This document shows, piece by piece, positions 42,771 through 51,672 of a stretch of 64,000 nt of DNA; the stretch's first letter is position 1, and each line of letters starts with the position of its first letter. The notes beneath the pieces are model-generated. The model saw nothing but the letters and a program-made list of their open reading frames with translations, did not search any database and was not told where the DNA came from. The translations under genes and the position numbers were made by a program. Source of the stretch: Methylobacterium crusticola (GTDB lineage: Bacteria; Pseudomonadota; Alphaproteobacteria; Rhizobiales; Beijerinckiaceae). The stretch spans positions 1 through 64,000 of the forward strand of contig NZ_QOWC01000017.1 of assembly GCF_003574465.1 (NCBI RefSeq). The letters are read 5' to 3'.

Positions 42771-43460
42771 ATGGAAGAGCGAACGCGCGCCGAGGTGATC
42801 GCCCAGGCGTTGAGGAAGGCCATCATCGAGCAGGCCCTGGAGCCCGGCGCGAAGCTCCCCGAGGACGTGGTCGGCGACACGTTCGGGGTCAGCCGGACGG
42901 TCGCCCGGCGCGCGCTCGAACTCCTCGCCGCCGAGGAGCTGGTCGAGTTCCGGCCCCGCCGGGGGGCCGCCGTGAGCCGGCCGACCCTGGCGGAGGGGCG
43001 GGACCTCTTCGCGGTCCGGATCGACCTCGAGCGGGTCGTCGTCCGCCGGCTGACCGGGCGCCTGGAGGAGGACCAGCTCGCCACCCTCGCCCGCATGGTC
43101 GAGCACGAGCACCACGCCCACCATCACGGCCGCCCCGAGTACATCCGGCTCGCGGCCGAGTTCCACGTCGTCCTCGGCGAGATGACCGGCAGCCTCGTCC
43201 TGTCGCGCCTCCTGGCGCAGCTCGTCTGGCGCAGCGCCCTCGTGCTGCGCCTCTACGGCCGCCCGCGCTGGGACAGCTGCAACCTGCAAGAGCATCTCGA
43301 CCTGATAGAGGCCCTGCGGGCGAGCGACGCGGCCGCCGCCGAGGCCCTGATGACGACCCACCTCGAATCGGTGCTCCTGCGCGGGCTCGACGGCGGCAAG
43401 GCCGGCGGCGCCGAGGAGCCGGGGGACATCCTGCGCCGCTACGCCCGGGCGGATTCCTGA
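42771..43460 (+). CDS. GntR-family (FadR/FCD subfamily) transcriptional regulator
   Basis: The product (229 aa) has a winged helix-turn-helix at residues 5-70 (VIAQALRKAIIEQALEPGAKLPEDVVGDTFGVSRTVARRAL) and an all-helical FCD ligand-binding domain at about 78-210. The FCD histidine/acidic metal positions are present in part (EHEHHAHHHGRP, EFHVVLGEM, NLQEHLDLIEAL). It probably represses the operon that follows (43600-50564) until its substrate appears. It begins that run, 139 bp upstream of the substrate-binding protein gene; a candidate operator lies in that gap. Confidence 0.92.
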   Translation: MEERTRAEVIAQALRKAIIEQALEPGAKLPEDVVGDTFGVSRTVARRALELLAAEELVEFRPRRGAAVSRPTLAEGRDLFAVRIDLERVVVRRLTGRLEEDQLATLARMVEHEHHAHHHGRPEYIRLAAEFHVVLGEMTGSLVLSRLLAQLVWRSALVLRLYGRPRWDSCNLQEHLDLIEALRASDAAAAEALMTTHLESVLLRGLDGGKAGGAEEPGDILRRYARADS

Positions 43461-43474
43461 TCACCTGCCCAAAC

Positions 43475-43512
43475 TGGATACAATTGCACCAGGCAAATGT
43501 ACTCGATTTAGG
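43475..43512 (+). promoter_or_regulatory. Candidate GntR operator and promoter
   Basis: In an AT-rich patch of the 139-bp gap, CTGG-ATACAATTGCA-CCAG (43474-43492) forms an imperfect inverted repeat of the kind bound by FadR-type GntR proteins. TTGCAC (43484-43489) and TTTAGG (43507-43512), 17 bp apart, could be the -35 and -10. The operator would then overlap the -35 box and explain repression. Confidence 0.4.
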
Positions 43513-43599
43513 CAGCGCCGGCCGGCGCGCCGGCGGCCGGACGGAGCGCCCGCGGCTGGCACGCGGCTTGCCGGCGTCGGGGCGCACAGGAGAGCGCCC

Positions 43600-44772
43600 A
43601 TGGACCGTCGCCCCGTCCTTCACCGCCGGGCCCTGCTCGTCGCCCTCGCCCTCGGGGCCGCGGCGGTGCCGGCCGCCGCGCAGGACCCGGTCAAGGTCGG
43701 GCTCGTGGCGGCGCTCTCCGGGCAATCCGCGAAGTCCGGCGAGGCGATCACCCGCGGGCTCCAGGTCGCCATCGACGAGATCAACGCCGGCGGCGGCGTG
43801 CTCGGCCGCAGGATCGAGCTCGTGCGGCGCGACGACGAGTCGAACCCCGCCAAGGGCCTCGTCGCCGCCCGCGAGCTCGTGCAGCGCGAGAAGGTGGCGG
43901 TCGTGTTCGGGGGCATCGACACGCCGGTCTCGATGGCGATCGTGCCGTTCGCCAACGGCGCCAAGGCGCCCTTCATGGGCGTGTGGGCGGCCGGCACCCC
44001 GATCACCCGCAACGGCGCGGCGGAGAACTACGTCTTCCGCGTCTCCGCGGTGGACGAGCTCGTGGACGAGGCCCTGGTGGCGCAGGCGGCGCGCAAGGGC
44101 GCCCGCAAGCCCGGCCTGATGCTGATCAACAACCCCTGGGGCGAGTCGAACGAGGCCGGCCTGAAGAAGGCGCTCGCGGCGGCGGGCCTGCCGGCGGCCG
44201 GCATCGAGAAGTTCGGCAACGACGACATCGACATGGTGCCGCAGCTCGCGCGCCTGCGGGAGGGCGGCGCGGACGCCCTGTTCCTCGTCGCCAACGTCCA
44301 GCCCGCCGCCCAGGTGGTGCGGTCCCTCGACCGGATGGGCTGGCCCGTCCCGGTCGTGTCGCACTGGGGCCCGGCCGGCGGCCGCTTCACCGAGCTCGGC
44401 GGTCCCCGCGCCGAGACGGTCGACATGGTGCAGACCTACTCGTTCTCGGGCCGGCTCTCGCCGAAGGGCGAGGCGGTGCTCGCCGCCCTCAAGGCACGCT
44501 ACCCGGAGATCAGGACCCTCTCCGACGTGACCCCGGCGGTCGGCATCGCCAACGCCTACGACGCCATGCACCTCGCGGCCCTCGCCATCGCCCGGGCGGG
44601 CTCGACCGAGGGGCCCGCCGTGCGGGCGGCCTTCTACGAGATCGGGCCCTACCAGGGCCTCATCAAGACCTACGCCCGGCCGTTCTCCCCGGGCAACCAC
44701 GATGCCCTGTCGCGGGAGGACTACATCTTCACCCGCTTCTCGGGTCCCGAGATCGTGCCGCTGACCGATTGA
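43600..44772 (+). CDS. Branched-chain amino acid-family substrate-binding protein
   Basis: The product (390 aa) has a signal peptide with a double-arginine start (HRRALLVALALGAAAVPAAA) and a type I periplasmic-binding fold (QDPVKVGLVAALSGQSAKSGEAITRG). Family segments AIDEINAGGGVLGRRIELVRRDDESNPAKG and GVWAAGTPITRNG follow. It would deliver a ligand to the permeases encoded next. The downstream hydrolases suggest an amide- or ureide-type compound rather than leucine, but the pocket cannot be read from sequence. Confidence 0.92.
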   Translation: MDRRPVLHRRALLVALALGAAAVPAAAQDPVKVGLVAALSGQSAKSGEAITRGLQVAIDEINAGGGVLGRRIELVRRDDESNPAKGLVAARELVQREKVAVVFGGIDTPVSMAIVPFANGAKAPFMGVWAAGTPITRNGAAENYVFRVSAVDELVDEALVAQAARKGARKPGLMLINNPWGESNEAGLKKALAAAGLPAAGIEKFGNDDIDMVPQLARLREGGADALFLVANVQPAAQVVRSLDRMGWPVPVVSHWGPAGGRFTELGGPRAETVDMVQTYSFSGRLSPKGEAVLAALKARYPEIRTLSDVTPAVGIANAYDAMHLAALAIARAGSTEGPAVRAAFYEIGPYQGLIKTYARPFSPGNHDALSREDYIFTRFSGPEIVPLTD

Positions 44773-44785
44773 GGGATGAGCCGCG

Positions 44786-45658
44786 ATGCTCGTCCTCTCC
44801 GCGCTCGTCTCGGGCCTCGCCCAAGGCGCGATGTACGGGCTCGTGGCCCTCGGCTACCACGTCACCTTCGCGGTCTCCCGGACCGTGAACTTCGCGCAAG
44901 GCAGCGCGATGATGCTCGGCGCGGTGCTCGGCTACGTGCTCGGGGTGCGCGAGGGCTGGCCGATGCCCCTCGCGGTCGCGGCCGCGCTCGCGCTCTGCGC
45001 CGCCTTCGGGCTCCTCGTCGAGCGCGTCCTCGTGCGGCCGTTCGTGCGGCGGGGCTCCGAGGCCTGGCTGATGGCGACGGTGGCGGGCGGCCTCGTCCTC
45101 GACAACGCCGCCATGTTCGCCTTCGGCAAGGAGCCGCGCGCCCTGCCCTCGCGGCTCGCCGAGCGCCCGGTCGAGATCCTGGGCCTCGGGCTCTACCCGC
45201 TCCAGCTCGTCATCCCGGTCGTCGGGATCGCCGTCGCGGCCGCGCTCCACCTCCTGTCGCGGCGCACCGCCCACGGCCGGGCCCTCCTCGCGGTCGTGCA
45301 GAACCCGACCGCCGCCCGCCTGATGGGCATCGACGTCGGCCGGGCGGTGGCGCTCTCCTACGCGGGCTCGACCCTGCTCGCCGGGATCGCGGGCCTGCTC
45401 ATCGCGCCGCTCTCGAGCGTCACGGCCGAGATGGGGACGCTGTTCGGCATCAAGGCCTTCGCGGTCGCGATCGTGGGCGGGATCGGGTCGGCGCCCGGCG
45501 TCGTCGCGGCGGGCCTCGCCTACGGGGTCGTCGAGGCGCTGGCGACGGCCCTCGTCGGCTCGTCCTGGACCCAGATCGTCGTCTTCGCGGCCGTGATCGG
45601 GTCGCTCGCGCTGCGCCCGAACGGGCTCTTCGGCGCGGCCGGCCCGCGCAAGGTCTGA
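44786..45658 (+). CDS. ABC importer permease (LivH-like)
   Basis: The product (290 aa) is the first membrane permease of the second importer. It has the LivH stretch GYHVTFAVSRTVNFAQGSAMMLGAVLG near residues 27-53 and the coupling region AVVQNPTAARLMGIDVGRAVAL. The final motif AVAIVGGIGSAPGVVAAGLAYGVVE is also present. It starts 13 bp after the binding-protein gene and ends 4 bp before the fused permease-ATPase gene. Confidence 0.93.
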   Translation: MLVLSALVSGLAQGAMYGLVALGYHVTFAVSRTVNFAQGSAMMLGAVLGYVLGVREGWPMPLAVAAALALCAAFGLLVERVLVRPFVRRGSEAWLMATVAGGLVLDNAAMFAFGKEPRALPSRLAERPVEILGLGLYPLQLVIPVVGIAVAAALHLLSRRTAHGRALLAVVQNPTAARLMGIDVGRAVALSYAGSTLLAGIAGLLIAPLSSVTAEMGTLFGIKAFAVAIVGGIGSAPGVVAAGLAYGVVEALATALVGSSWTQIVVFAAVIGSLALRPNGLFGAAGPRKV

Positions 45659-45662
45659 GGGC

Positions 45663-48176
45663 ATGGCGCTGCGCTCCGACCTCGCCCAGGCGGCAATCGG
45701 GCTCGCGGCGATCGCCGCCGCCACGGCCGGCGCCTGCGCGGCCGACGGCTACACGCTGTTCGTGGCCGCCATCGTCCTCCTGACGGCGGTCGTCGGCTAC
45801 GGCCTCAACGTGCTGCTCGGCCTGGCGGGCCTCGTCTCCCTCGGCCAGGTCGCGTTCTACGCGATCGGCGCCTACGCGGCGGCGATCCCGGTGCTCGCGG
45901 GCTGGAGCTTCTGGCTCGCCTGGCCCTTCGCCGGGCTCGTGGCGGCCGGCGCCGGCATCCTGCTGGCGGTCCCGGCCCTGCGCGCCCGGGGGCCGTACCT
46001 GGCGATGGTCACGATCGCCTTCGCGCTCATCGTCGAGCACGGGCTCGTCGAGTGGAAGGCGCTCACCGGGGGCGCCAACGGGCTGATGGGCATCCTGCCG
46101 CCGACGCTCGGCGCCGTCCCGCTCTCCGAGCGCGAGATGACCTGGCTCTCGGCCGCCCTCGCGGCCCTCGCGCTCGTCGGCTTCACGGCCCTGAAGCACG
46201 CGCGGCTCGGCCGCGCCATGGTGGCGCTGCGGGACGCCGAGGACGCCGCGCAGTCGATCGGCATCCGGGTGGTGCCGGTCCGCGCCGTGGCGTTCGCGCT
46301 CTCGGCCGGCGCGGCGGGGCTCGCGGGCGCGCTGTTCGCGCCGCTCCTGATGTTCGTGAGCCCGGGCACCTTCCCGCTCTCGCAGTCGATCCTGTTCCTG
46401 CTCGCGGTCGTGGTCGGGGGCGCCGGCACCGTCCTCGGGCCGCTCCTCGGGGCCGCCCTCGTGGGCGTCCTGCCGGAGCTCCTGTCGGGCCTCGCCGAGT
46501 ACCGGCTGCTGTTCTTCGGCAGCCTCCTCCTCGTCGTGCTCCGGGTCGCGCCGAACGGCCTCGTCGGCGCCGTCGCGGCCCTGCGCCCGCGGCGCGCCGG
46601 GCCGGCGCTCCGCCCGGCCCCCCTCGACCTCGCGGGCTTCCTCGGGACGGGCGCCCGGCCAACCCTCGCCGTCGAGGGGCTCGGCATCGCCTTCGGCGGC
46701 GTGACGGCGGCCCGCGACGTCGGCTTCACGGCCGCGCCGGGCCGGGTCACGAGCCTGATCGGGCCGAACGGGGCCGGGAAGACCACAATCCTGAACATCG
46801 TCTGCGGCTTCTACCGCCCGGATCGCGGGCGGGTCAGGCTGGGCGCCCTCGACCTCGCGGGCCGCCCGGCGGCGGCCGTCGCCCGCGCCGGCATCGCCCG
46901 GACCTACCAGACGACGCAGCTCTTCGCCTCGATGAGCGCGCGGGACAACGTCCGCCTCGCGCTGCCGCCCGGGACGGCCGGGCCCGCCCGCGTCGCGGAC
47001 GCGCTCCTCGCGGGCGTGGGCTACGCCGGCCGGCCCGACGCGCCGGCGGCCGACCTCCCGCACGTCGACCGCCGGCTCGTCGAGATCGCCCGGGCCCTCG
47101 CGACGCGCCCGCACGTCCTCGTCCTCGACGAGCCGGCCGCCGGGCTGATGCGGGCCGAGAAGGACGCGCTCGCGCAGGTGGTGCGGACGATCGCCGCGGC
47201 CGGGATCGCCGTGGTGCTGGTCGAGCACGACATGGCGCTCGTCATGGGCGTGTCGGACCACGTCGTCGTGCTCGATGCCGGGCAGGTGCTCGCCGCGGGC
47301 GCGCCCGCGGCCGTGGCCCGGGATCCCCGGGTCGTCGCGGCCTACCTGGGGACGGGCGACGGCGGGGCGGGGCGGGCCCGGGCGGCGCGGCCCGCGGACG
47401 CCGCCCCGGTCCTCGCCGCGCAGGGCGTCACGGCGGGCTACGGCGCCGCCCCGGTGCTCGAGGGAGTCGACGTCGCGGTCGGGGCCGGCGAGTGCGTGGC
47501 GCTCCTCGGCGCGAACGGCGCCGGCAAGTCGACCCTGATGCGGGCGCTGTCGGGGCTCCTGCGCCCCATCGGCGGGCGCGTCCTCCTGGCGGGCGCCGAC
47601 GTCGCGCGCGAGCCGGCCCACAGGGTCGCGGCGCGCGGCCTCGCCCTCGTGCCGGAGGGCCGCCAGGTCTTCCCGGCGCTGACGGCCCGGGACAACATCC
47701 GCCTCGGCGCCTGGCGGCGGCGCGGCCTCGGCGTCGACGTCGAGGCCGAACTCGCGCGGGCCGTCGCCCGCTTCCCGCGCCTCGCGCGCCGCCTCGACAG
47801 CCCCGCCGGCCTCCTGTCGGGCGGCGAGCAGCAGATGATGGCGCTGGCCCGCGGGCTGATGGCCGACCCGCGCGTGCTGCTCCTCGACGAGCCCTCGCTC
47901 GGCCTCGCGCCCGGCACCGCCTCGGAGCTGTTCGCGATCCTGGCCGACCTGCGGGACGAGGGCGTCACGATCCTCGTCGTCGACCAGATGGCGGACCTCG
48001 CGCTCGGCATCGCCGACCGCGGCATCCTGCTCGAGACCGGTCGCGTCGTCCGCGCGGGCGACGCGCAGGCCCTGCGCGGCGACGGCGCCCTCGTCGCGGC
48101 CTATCTCGGCCACCCCTCCCCGCCCCTCCAGCCGCATGAGGCAGAGCCCCGTGTCCTTCGACCTCATCCTGCGTGA
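45663..48176 (+). CDS. Fused ABC importer LivM permease - LivG ATPase - LivF ATPase
   Basis: One uninterrupted frame (837 aa) joins three normally separate subunits. Residues 1-325 are a LivM permease (LLGLAGLVSLGQVAFYAIGAYAA; ATPase-contact ALRDAEDAAQSIGI). Residues 335-570 are a LivG-type ATPase with Walker A GPNGAGKTT (near 367) and Walker B VLVLDEPAAGL. Residues 580-815 are a LivF-type ATPase with Walker A GANGAGKST, signature LLSGGEQQM and Walker B LLLDEPSLGL. In the first ATPase the signature region reads LPHVDRRLVE (465-474) where LSYGQQRRLE-like is expected, so the conserved Gly is missing. With one normal and one degenerate signature, one of the two composite ATP sites is probably weak. 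The end overlaps the amidohydrolase gene by 41 bp. Confidence 0.92.
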   Translation: MALRSDLAQAAIGLAAIAAATAGACAADGYTLFVAAIVLLTAVVGYGLNVLLGLAGLVSLGQVAFYAIGAYAAAIPVLAGWSFWLAWPFAGLVAAGAGILLAVPALRARGPYLAMVTIAFALIVEHGLVEWKALTGGANGLMGILPPTLGAVPLSEREMTWLSAALAALALVGFTALKHARLGRAMVALRDAEDAAQSIGIRVVPVRAVAFALSAGAAGLAGALFAPLLMFVSPGTFPLSQSILFLLAVVVGGAGTVLGPLLGAALVGVLPELLSGLAEYRLLFFGSLLLVVLRVAPNGLVGAVAALRPRRAGPALRPAPLDLAGFLGTGARPTLAVEGLGIAFGGVTAARDVGFTAAPGRVTSLIGPNGAGKTTILNIVCGFYRPDRGRVRLGALDLAGRPAAAVARAGIARTYQTTQLFASMSARDNVRLALPPGTAGPARVADALLAGVGYAGRPDAPAADLPHVDRRLVEIARALATRPHVLVLDEPAAGLMRAEKDALAQVVRTIAAAGIAVVLVEHDMALVMGVSDHVVVLDAGQVLAAGAPAAVARDPRVVAAYLGTGDGGAGRARAARPADAAPVLAAQGVTAGYGAAPVLEGVDVAVGAGECVALLGANGAGKSTLMRALSGLLRPIGGRVLLAGADVAREPAHRVAARGLALVPEGRQVFPALTARDNIRLGAWRRRGLGVDVEAELARAVARFPRLARRLDSPAGLLSGGEQQMMALARGLMADPRVLLLDEPSLGLAPGTASELFAILADLRDEGVTILVVDQMADLALGIADRGILLETGRVVRAGDAQALRGDGALVAAYLGHPSPPLQPHEAEPRVLRPHPA

Positions 48177-49380
48177 CGCGCGCCTCGACGGGCGCCCGGA
48201 GCCGACCGACATCGGCATCCGGGACGGCCGCATCGCCGCGGTCGCGCCCGCCCTCCCGGCGGACGGCCCCGTCGAGGACCTCGGCGGCCGCCTCGCCGTC
48301 CCGGGCTTCGTCGAGACCCACGTCCATCTCGACAAGTCCTGCCTGCTCGGGCGCTGCACCTGCCGCGAGGGCACGCTCGACGAGGCCGTGGCGGCGGTCG
48401 CGCAGGCCAAGCGCAGCTTCACCGAGGAGGACGTCTACGCGCGCGCCGAGCGCACGCTGCGCAAGGCGATCGGGCAGGGCACGATGCGGATGCGCACCCA
48501 CGTGGAGGTCGACCCGCGGATCGGCCTCACGAGCCTGCGCGCCCTGACGCGCCTCAAGCGGGATTACGCCTGGGCGGTCGGGATCGAGATCTGCGTCTTC
48601 CCCCAGGAGGGCCTGCTCGACGATCCCGGCTGCGAGGACGTCCTGGTGGCGGCCCTCGAGGGCGGGGCCGACGTGGTCGGGGGCGCTCCCTACATGGACG
48701 CGGATTCCCACGGGCAGATCGCCCGCATCTTCGCGCTCGCGAAGCGCTACGACGTCGACATCGACTTCCACCTCGATTTCGGGCTCGACCCCGCGCATCT
48801 CGACGTCGAGGAGGTCTGCCGCCTGACGGACGCCACCGGCTGGGGCGGCCGCGTCGCGGTCGGCCACGTCACGAAGTTCTCCTCGGTGTCCCCGGAGCGG
48901 TTCGGCGAGATCGCGGGCCGGCTCGCCGCCTCCGGGGTCGCCGTCACGGTCCTGCCCGCCACCGACCTCTTCCTCACCGGGCGCGACCACGACCGGGACG
49001 TGCCCCGCGGCGTGACGCCGGCCCACCGCTTCCTGGCCCTCGGCGTCAACTGCTCGCTCTCGACGAACAACGTGCTGAACCCGTTCACGCCCTTCGGCGA
49101 CTGCTCGCTCGTGCGGATGGCCAACCTCTACGCCAACATCGCCCAGGTCGGCACGCCGGCCGGGATGACCGACTGCCTCGCCATGGTGACGACGCGCTCG
49201 GCCCGGCTCCTCAACCTCGACGATTACGGCATCGTGCCGGGCAACCCGGCCGACGTTGTCGTGCTCGACTGCGAGACCCCCGCCGACGCGGTCGCGGAGC
49301 TCGCCCAGCCGCTCTTCGGGCTCAAGGGCGGCACCCGCACCTTCACCCGCCCCGCCCCCCGCCTGCACGATCCCCGATGA
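48136..49380 (+). CDS. Amidohydrolase, cytosine deaminase-like
   Basis: The product (414 aa) is a TIM-barrel amidohydrolase of the cytosine deaminase-like group acting on N-heterocycles or cyclic amides. Metal-site histidines are His62 and His64 (ETHVHLDK), His212 (DFHLDF), and His244 (GHVTKF). The position corresponding to the metal-binding Asp of CodA reads STNNVLNPFTPFGD, with Asn311/Asn312 instead of Asp, which may alter or prevent deaminase chemistry. The ATG at 48136 overlaps the ABC gene by 41 bp; a GTG at 48151 gives a similar protein. The stop overlaps the amidase start (ATGA), so the two hydrolases are coupled and likely act in sequence. Confidence 0.88.
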   Translation: MRQSPVSFDLILRDARLDGRPEPTDIGIRDGRIAAVAPALPADGPVEDLGGRLAVPGFVETHVHLDKSCLLGRCTCREGTLDEAVAAVAQAKRSFTEEDVYARAERTLRKAIGQGTMRMRTHVEVDPRIGLTSLRALTRLKRDYAWAVGIEICVFPQEGLLDDPGCEDVLVAALEGGADVVGGAPYMDADSHGQIARIFALAKRYDVDIDFHLDFGLDPAHLDVEEVCRLTDATGWGGRVAVGHVTKFSSVSPERFGEIAGRLAASGVAVTVLPATDLFLTGRDHDRDVPRGVTPAHRFLALGVNCSLSTNNVLNPFTPFGDCSLVRMANLYANIAQVGTPAGMTDCLAMVTTRSARLLNLDDYGIVPGNPADVVVLDCETPADAVAELAQPLFGLKGGTRTFTRPAPRLHDPR

Positions 49381-50564
49381 GCCGCCCGGACGACATCGGG
49401 GCCTTCGTGGCCCACGGCCGCGTCGAGCGGCGGGGCCGGGACGACGGGCCGCTCGCCGGGCTCACCTTCGGGCTCAAGGACTTCTTCGACCTCGCCGGCG
49501 TCCCGACCGGCGCGGGCTCGCCCGAATGGCTCGCGACGCACCCGGTCCCCGACCGGACCGCGCCGGCGATCGAGCCGCTGTTCGCGGCCGGCGCGCGCCT
49601 CGTCGGCAAGACCCACACGGACGAGCTCGCCTGGAGCCTCAACGGCGAGAACGCCCGCTACGGGACGCCCGTCAACGTCCGGGCGCCGGGCCGCATCCCG
49701 GGCGGCTCCTCCTCGGGCTCGGCGGCCGCCACCGCGGCGGGGCTCGTCGACTTCGCGATCGGCTCGGACACGGGCGGGTCGGTCCGCCTGCCCGCCTCCT
49801 ATTGCGGCCTGCACGGCATCCGCACGACCCACGGCCGCATCCCCCTCGCGGGCGCCGTGCCGCTGGCGCCGAGCTTCGACACCCTCGGCTGGTTCACCCG
49901 CGACGCCGCGCTCTTCGCCCGGGTCGGCGCGGTCCTGCTGCCCGCCCGCCGGCCGGGGACGCGGCCCGGACGGCTCCTCGTCGCCCGGGACCTGTTCGGC
50001 CGCGCGGGGCCGGAGGTCGCCGCGGCCCTGCGCCCGGCCCTCGACCGGGTGGCGGCGGCGTTCCCGGCCGTGGAGGAGGTCGAGGTCGCCGGCGAGGCGC
50101 TGGCCGCGTGGCGCAACGCCTTCCGGCTGATCCAGTCGGCGGAGGCCTGGGCGGCGCACGGGCCCTGGGTCGAGGCCGCGCGGCCCGCCTTCGGCCCGGG
50201 CGTGCGCGAGCGCTTCGCGGCGGCCGCGCGGCTCGATCCCGCCGAGGTCGAGGCGGCGCGGCGCCTGCGCGGCGCGATCCGCACCCGGATGCGGGACCTC
50301 GTCGCGGACGCGGTCCTGGTCCTGCCGACGGCGCCCGGCATCGCGCCGCGCCTCGCGACGCCCGAGGCGGAGCTCGACGCCTTCCGGGCCCGGGCCCTCG
50401 AGATCCTCTGCCCCGCCGGCCATGCCGGCCTGCCGCAAGTCTCCCTGCCGGCCGCGACCCTCGACGGCTGCCCGCTCGGCCTCTCCCTCGCGGCCGCGCC
50501 GGGCGGGGACGAGATCCTGCTGGACCTCGCGGCCGCCCTCGCCTTCGACGGCGGCGGGCCCTGA
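49377..50564 (+). CDS. Amidase (amidase-signature family)
   Basis: The product (395 aa) carries the Ser-cisSer-Lys triad of the amidase-signature family. Lys34 is in FGLKDFFD, the cis-Ser lies in the GGSSSGSAA loop at 109-117, and the nucleophile is Ser135 in DTGGSVRLP. It is shorter than GatA (about 480 aa) and resembles AtzE/AtzF- or allophanate-hydrolase-like single-domain amidases. It is translationally coupled to the amidohydrolase and ends the GntR-led operon. It may release ammonia or an acid from the ring-opened product, but no substrate can be named. Confidence 0.9.
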   Translation: MSRPDDIGAFVAHGRVERRGRDDGPLAGLTFGLKDFFDLAGVPTGAGSPEWLATHPVPDRTAPAIEPLFAAGARLVGKTHTDELAWSLNGENARYGTPVNVRAPGRIPGGSSSGSAAATAAGLVDFAIGSDTGGSVRLPASYCGLHGIRTTHGRIPLAGAVPLAPSFDTLGWFTRDAALFARVGAVLLPARRPGTRPGRLLVARDLFGRAGPEVAAALRPALDRVAAAFPAVEEVEVAGEALAAWRNAFRLIQSAEAWAAHGPWVEAARPAFGPGVRERFAAAARLDPAEVEAARRLRGAIRTRMRDLVADAVLVLPTAPGIAPRLATPEAELDAFRARALEILCPAGHAGLPQVSLPAATLDGCPLGLSLAAAPGGDEILLDLAAALAFDGGGP

Positions 50565-50622
50565 CGGCGCCCGGCCGCGGCCCGGCCCGCGGGCGGCCGC
50601 CCCCGGGCGCGACGGTCCGCCC

Positions 50623-51606
50623 TCACGGCTGCTGCCCGAAGCGGACCGCCGTGGTGTTGCCGCCGCAGACCAGCACGGCGACGCGCTCGCCCGGCGCGGG
50701 CCGGTAGCGGCCCGACAGGAGCGCCGCGAAGGCCGCGGCCCCGCCGGGCTCCGCCACGACGCGCAGGACCGACCACAGGGCGGCCTGCGCCCGCAGGATG
50801 TCGTCGTCGCTCACGAGCACCACCTCCGGCGCCACGTGGGCGCGGGCGAGCGGGAAGGCCAGCGCGCCGATCCGCCGCGGAGCCAGGCTGTCCGCCGCGA
50901 GCCCGCCCGCGGGCGCGTCCACCGGCCGGCCGGCCGCGAGGGCGGCGTGCAGGGTCGGGGCCCCCTCCGGCTCGACGGCGACCACCCGCACCGCGCCGGC
51001 GTACCACGCCGCGACGCCGCCGATCAGCCCGCCGCCGCCGACCGCGACGAGGAGCGTGTCGATGTCGGGGGCGTCGGCCTCCAGCTCCCGGGCGAGGGTC
51101 CCCTGGCCCAGGAGCGTCTCGGGCTGGTCGAAGGCGTGGACCGGCGCGGCGCCCGTCCGGGCGACGTGCGCCTCGCTGGCCGCCAGGGCATCGGCGTAGC
51201 GCTCGCCTCCGACCACCAGGGTGGCGCCGTACTCCCGGATGCGGTCGGCCTTGGCCGGCGAGGTGATGCTCGGCAGGAAGATCGTCGCCGGCACGCCGAG
51301 CCGGTGGGCCGCCAGCGCGACGGCGGCGCCGTGGTTGCCGCCCGAGGCCGCGACCACCCCGGCGGCCGGCACGTCCCGCAGGAGCAGGTTGGCGAAGGCG
51401 CCCCGGGCCTTGAACGAGCCGGAATGCTGGAAAAGCTCGAGCTTGAACAGCAGCGGGCCGGGCGCGAGGCCGAACTCGCCGCCGTCCGCCGCGAGCACCG
51501 GCGTGCGCCGGATGTAGGGCCGGATCGTCCGCTCGGTCGCGGCGATCCGCTCGCGGGTGATCGGCGCGGCCCCGCCCGCCGGGCCGGATGAGGTGGCTTG
51601 GTCCAT
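50623..51606 (-). CDS. Threonine/serine dehydratase-family PLP enzyme
   Basis: The product (327 aa) is a fold-type II PLP enzyme. The Schiff-base lysine is Lys66 in FQHSGSFKARGA. The substrate loop is ASGGNHGAA and the phosphate-binding loop VGGGGLIGG. Without a C-terminal ACT regulatory domain it resembles catabolic or biodegradative serine/threonine dehydratases or serine racemases. It would deaminate L-threonine or serine to the 2-oxoacid and ammonia. It is convergent with the amidase and its own start faces a decayed ArsR gene. Confidence 0.9.
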   Translation of the reverse strand: MDQATSSGPAGGAAPITRERIAATERTIRPYIRRTPVLAADGGEFGLAPGPLLFKLELFQHSGSFKARGAFANLLLRDVPAAGVVAASGGNHGAAVALAAHRLGVPATIFLPSITSPAKADRIREYGATLVVGGERYADALAASEAHVARTGAAPVHAFDQPETLLGQGTLARELEADAPDIDTLLVAVGGGGLIGGVAAWYAGAVRVVAVEPEGAPTLHAALAAGRPVDAPAGGLAADSLAPRRIGALAFPLARAHVAPEVVLVSDDDILRAQAALWSVLRVVAEPGGAAAFAALLSGRYRPAPGERVAVLVCGGNTTAVRFGQQP

Positions 51607-51672
51607 GGGCGTGCTCTCCCGCGTCTGGTGCGGGAGCGCTGACACGGGTGAGCCGTTCGGCAAAGCCGCAAA

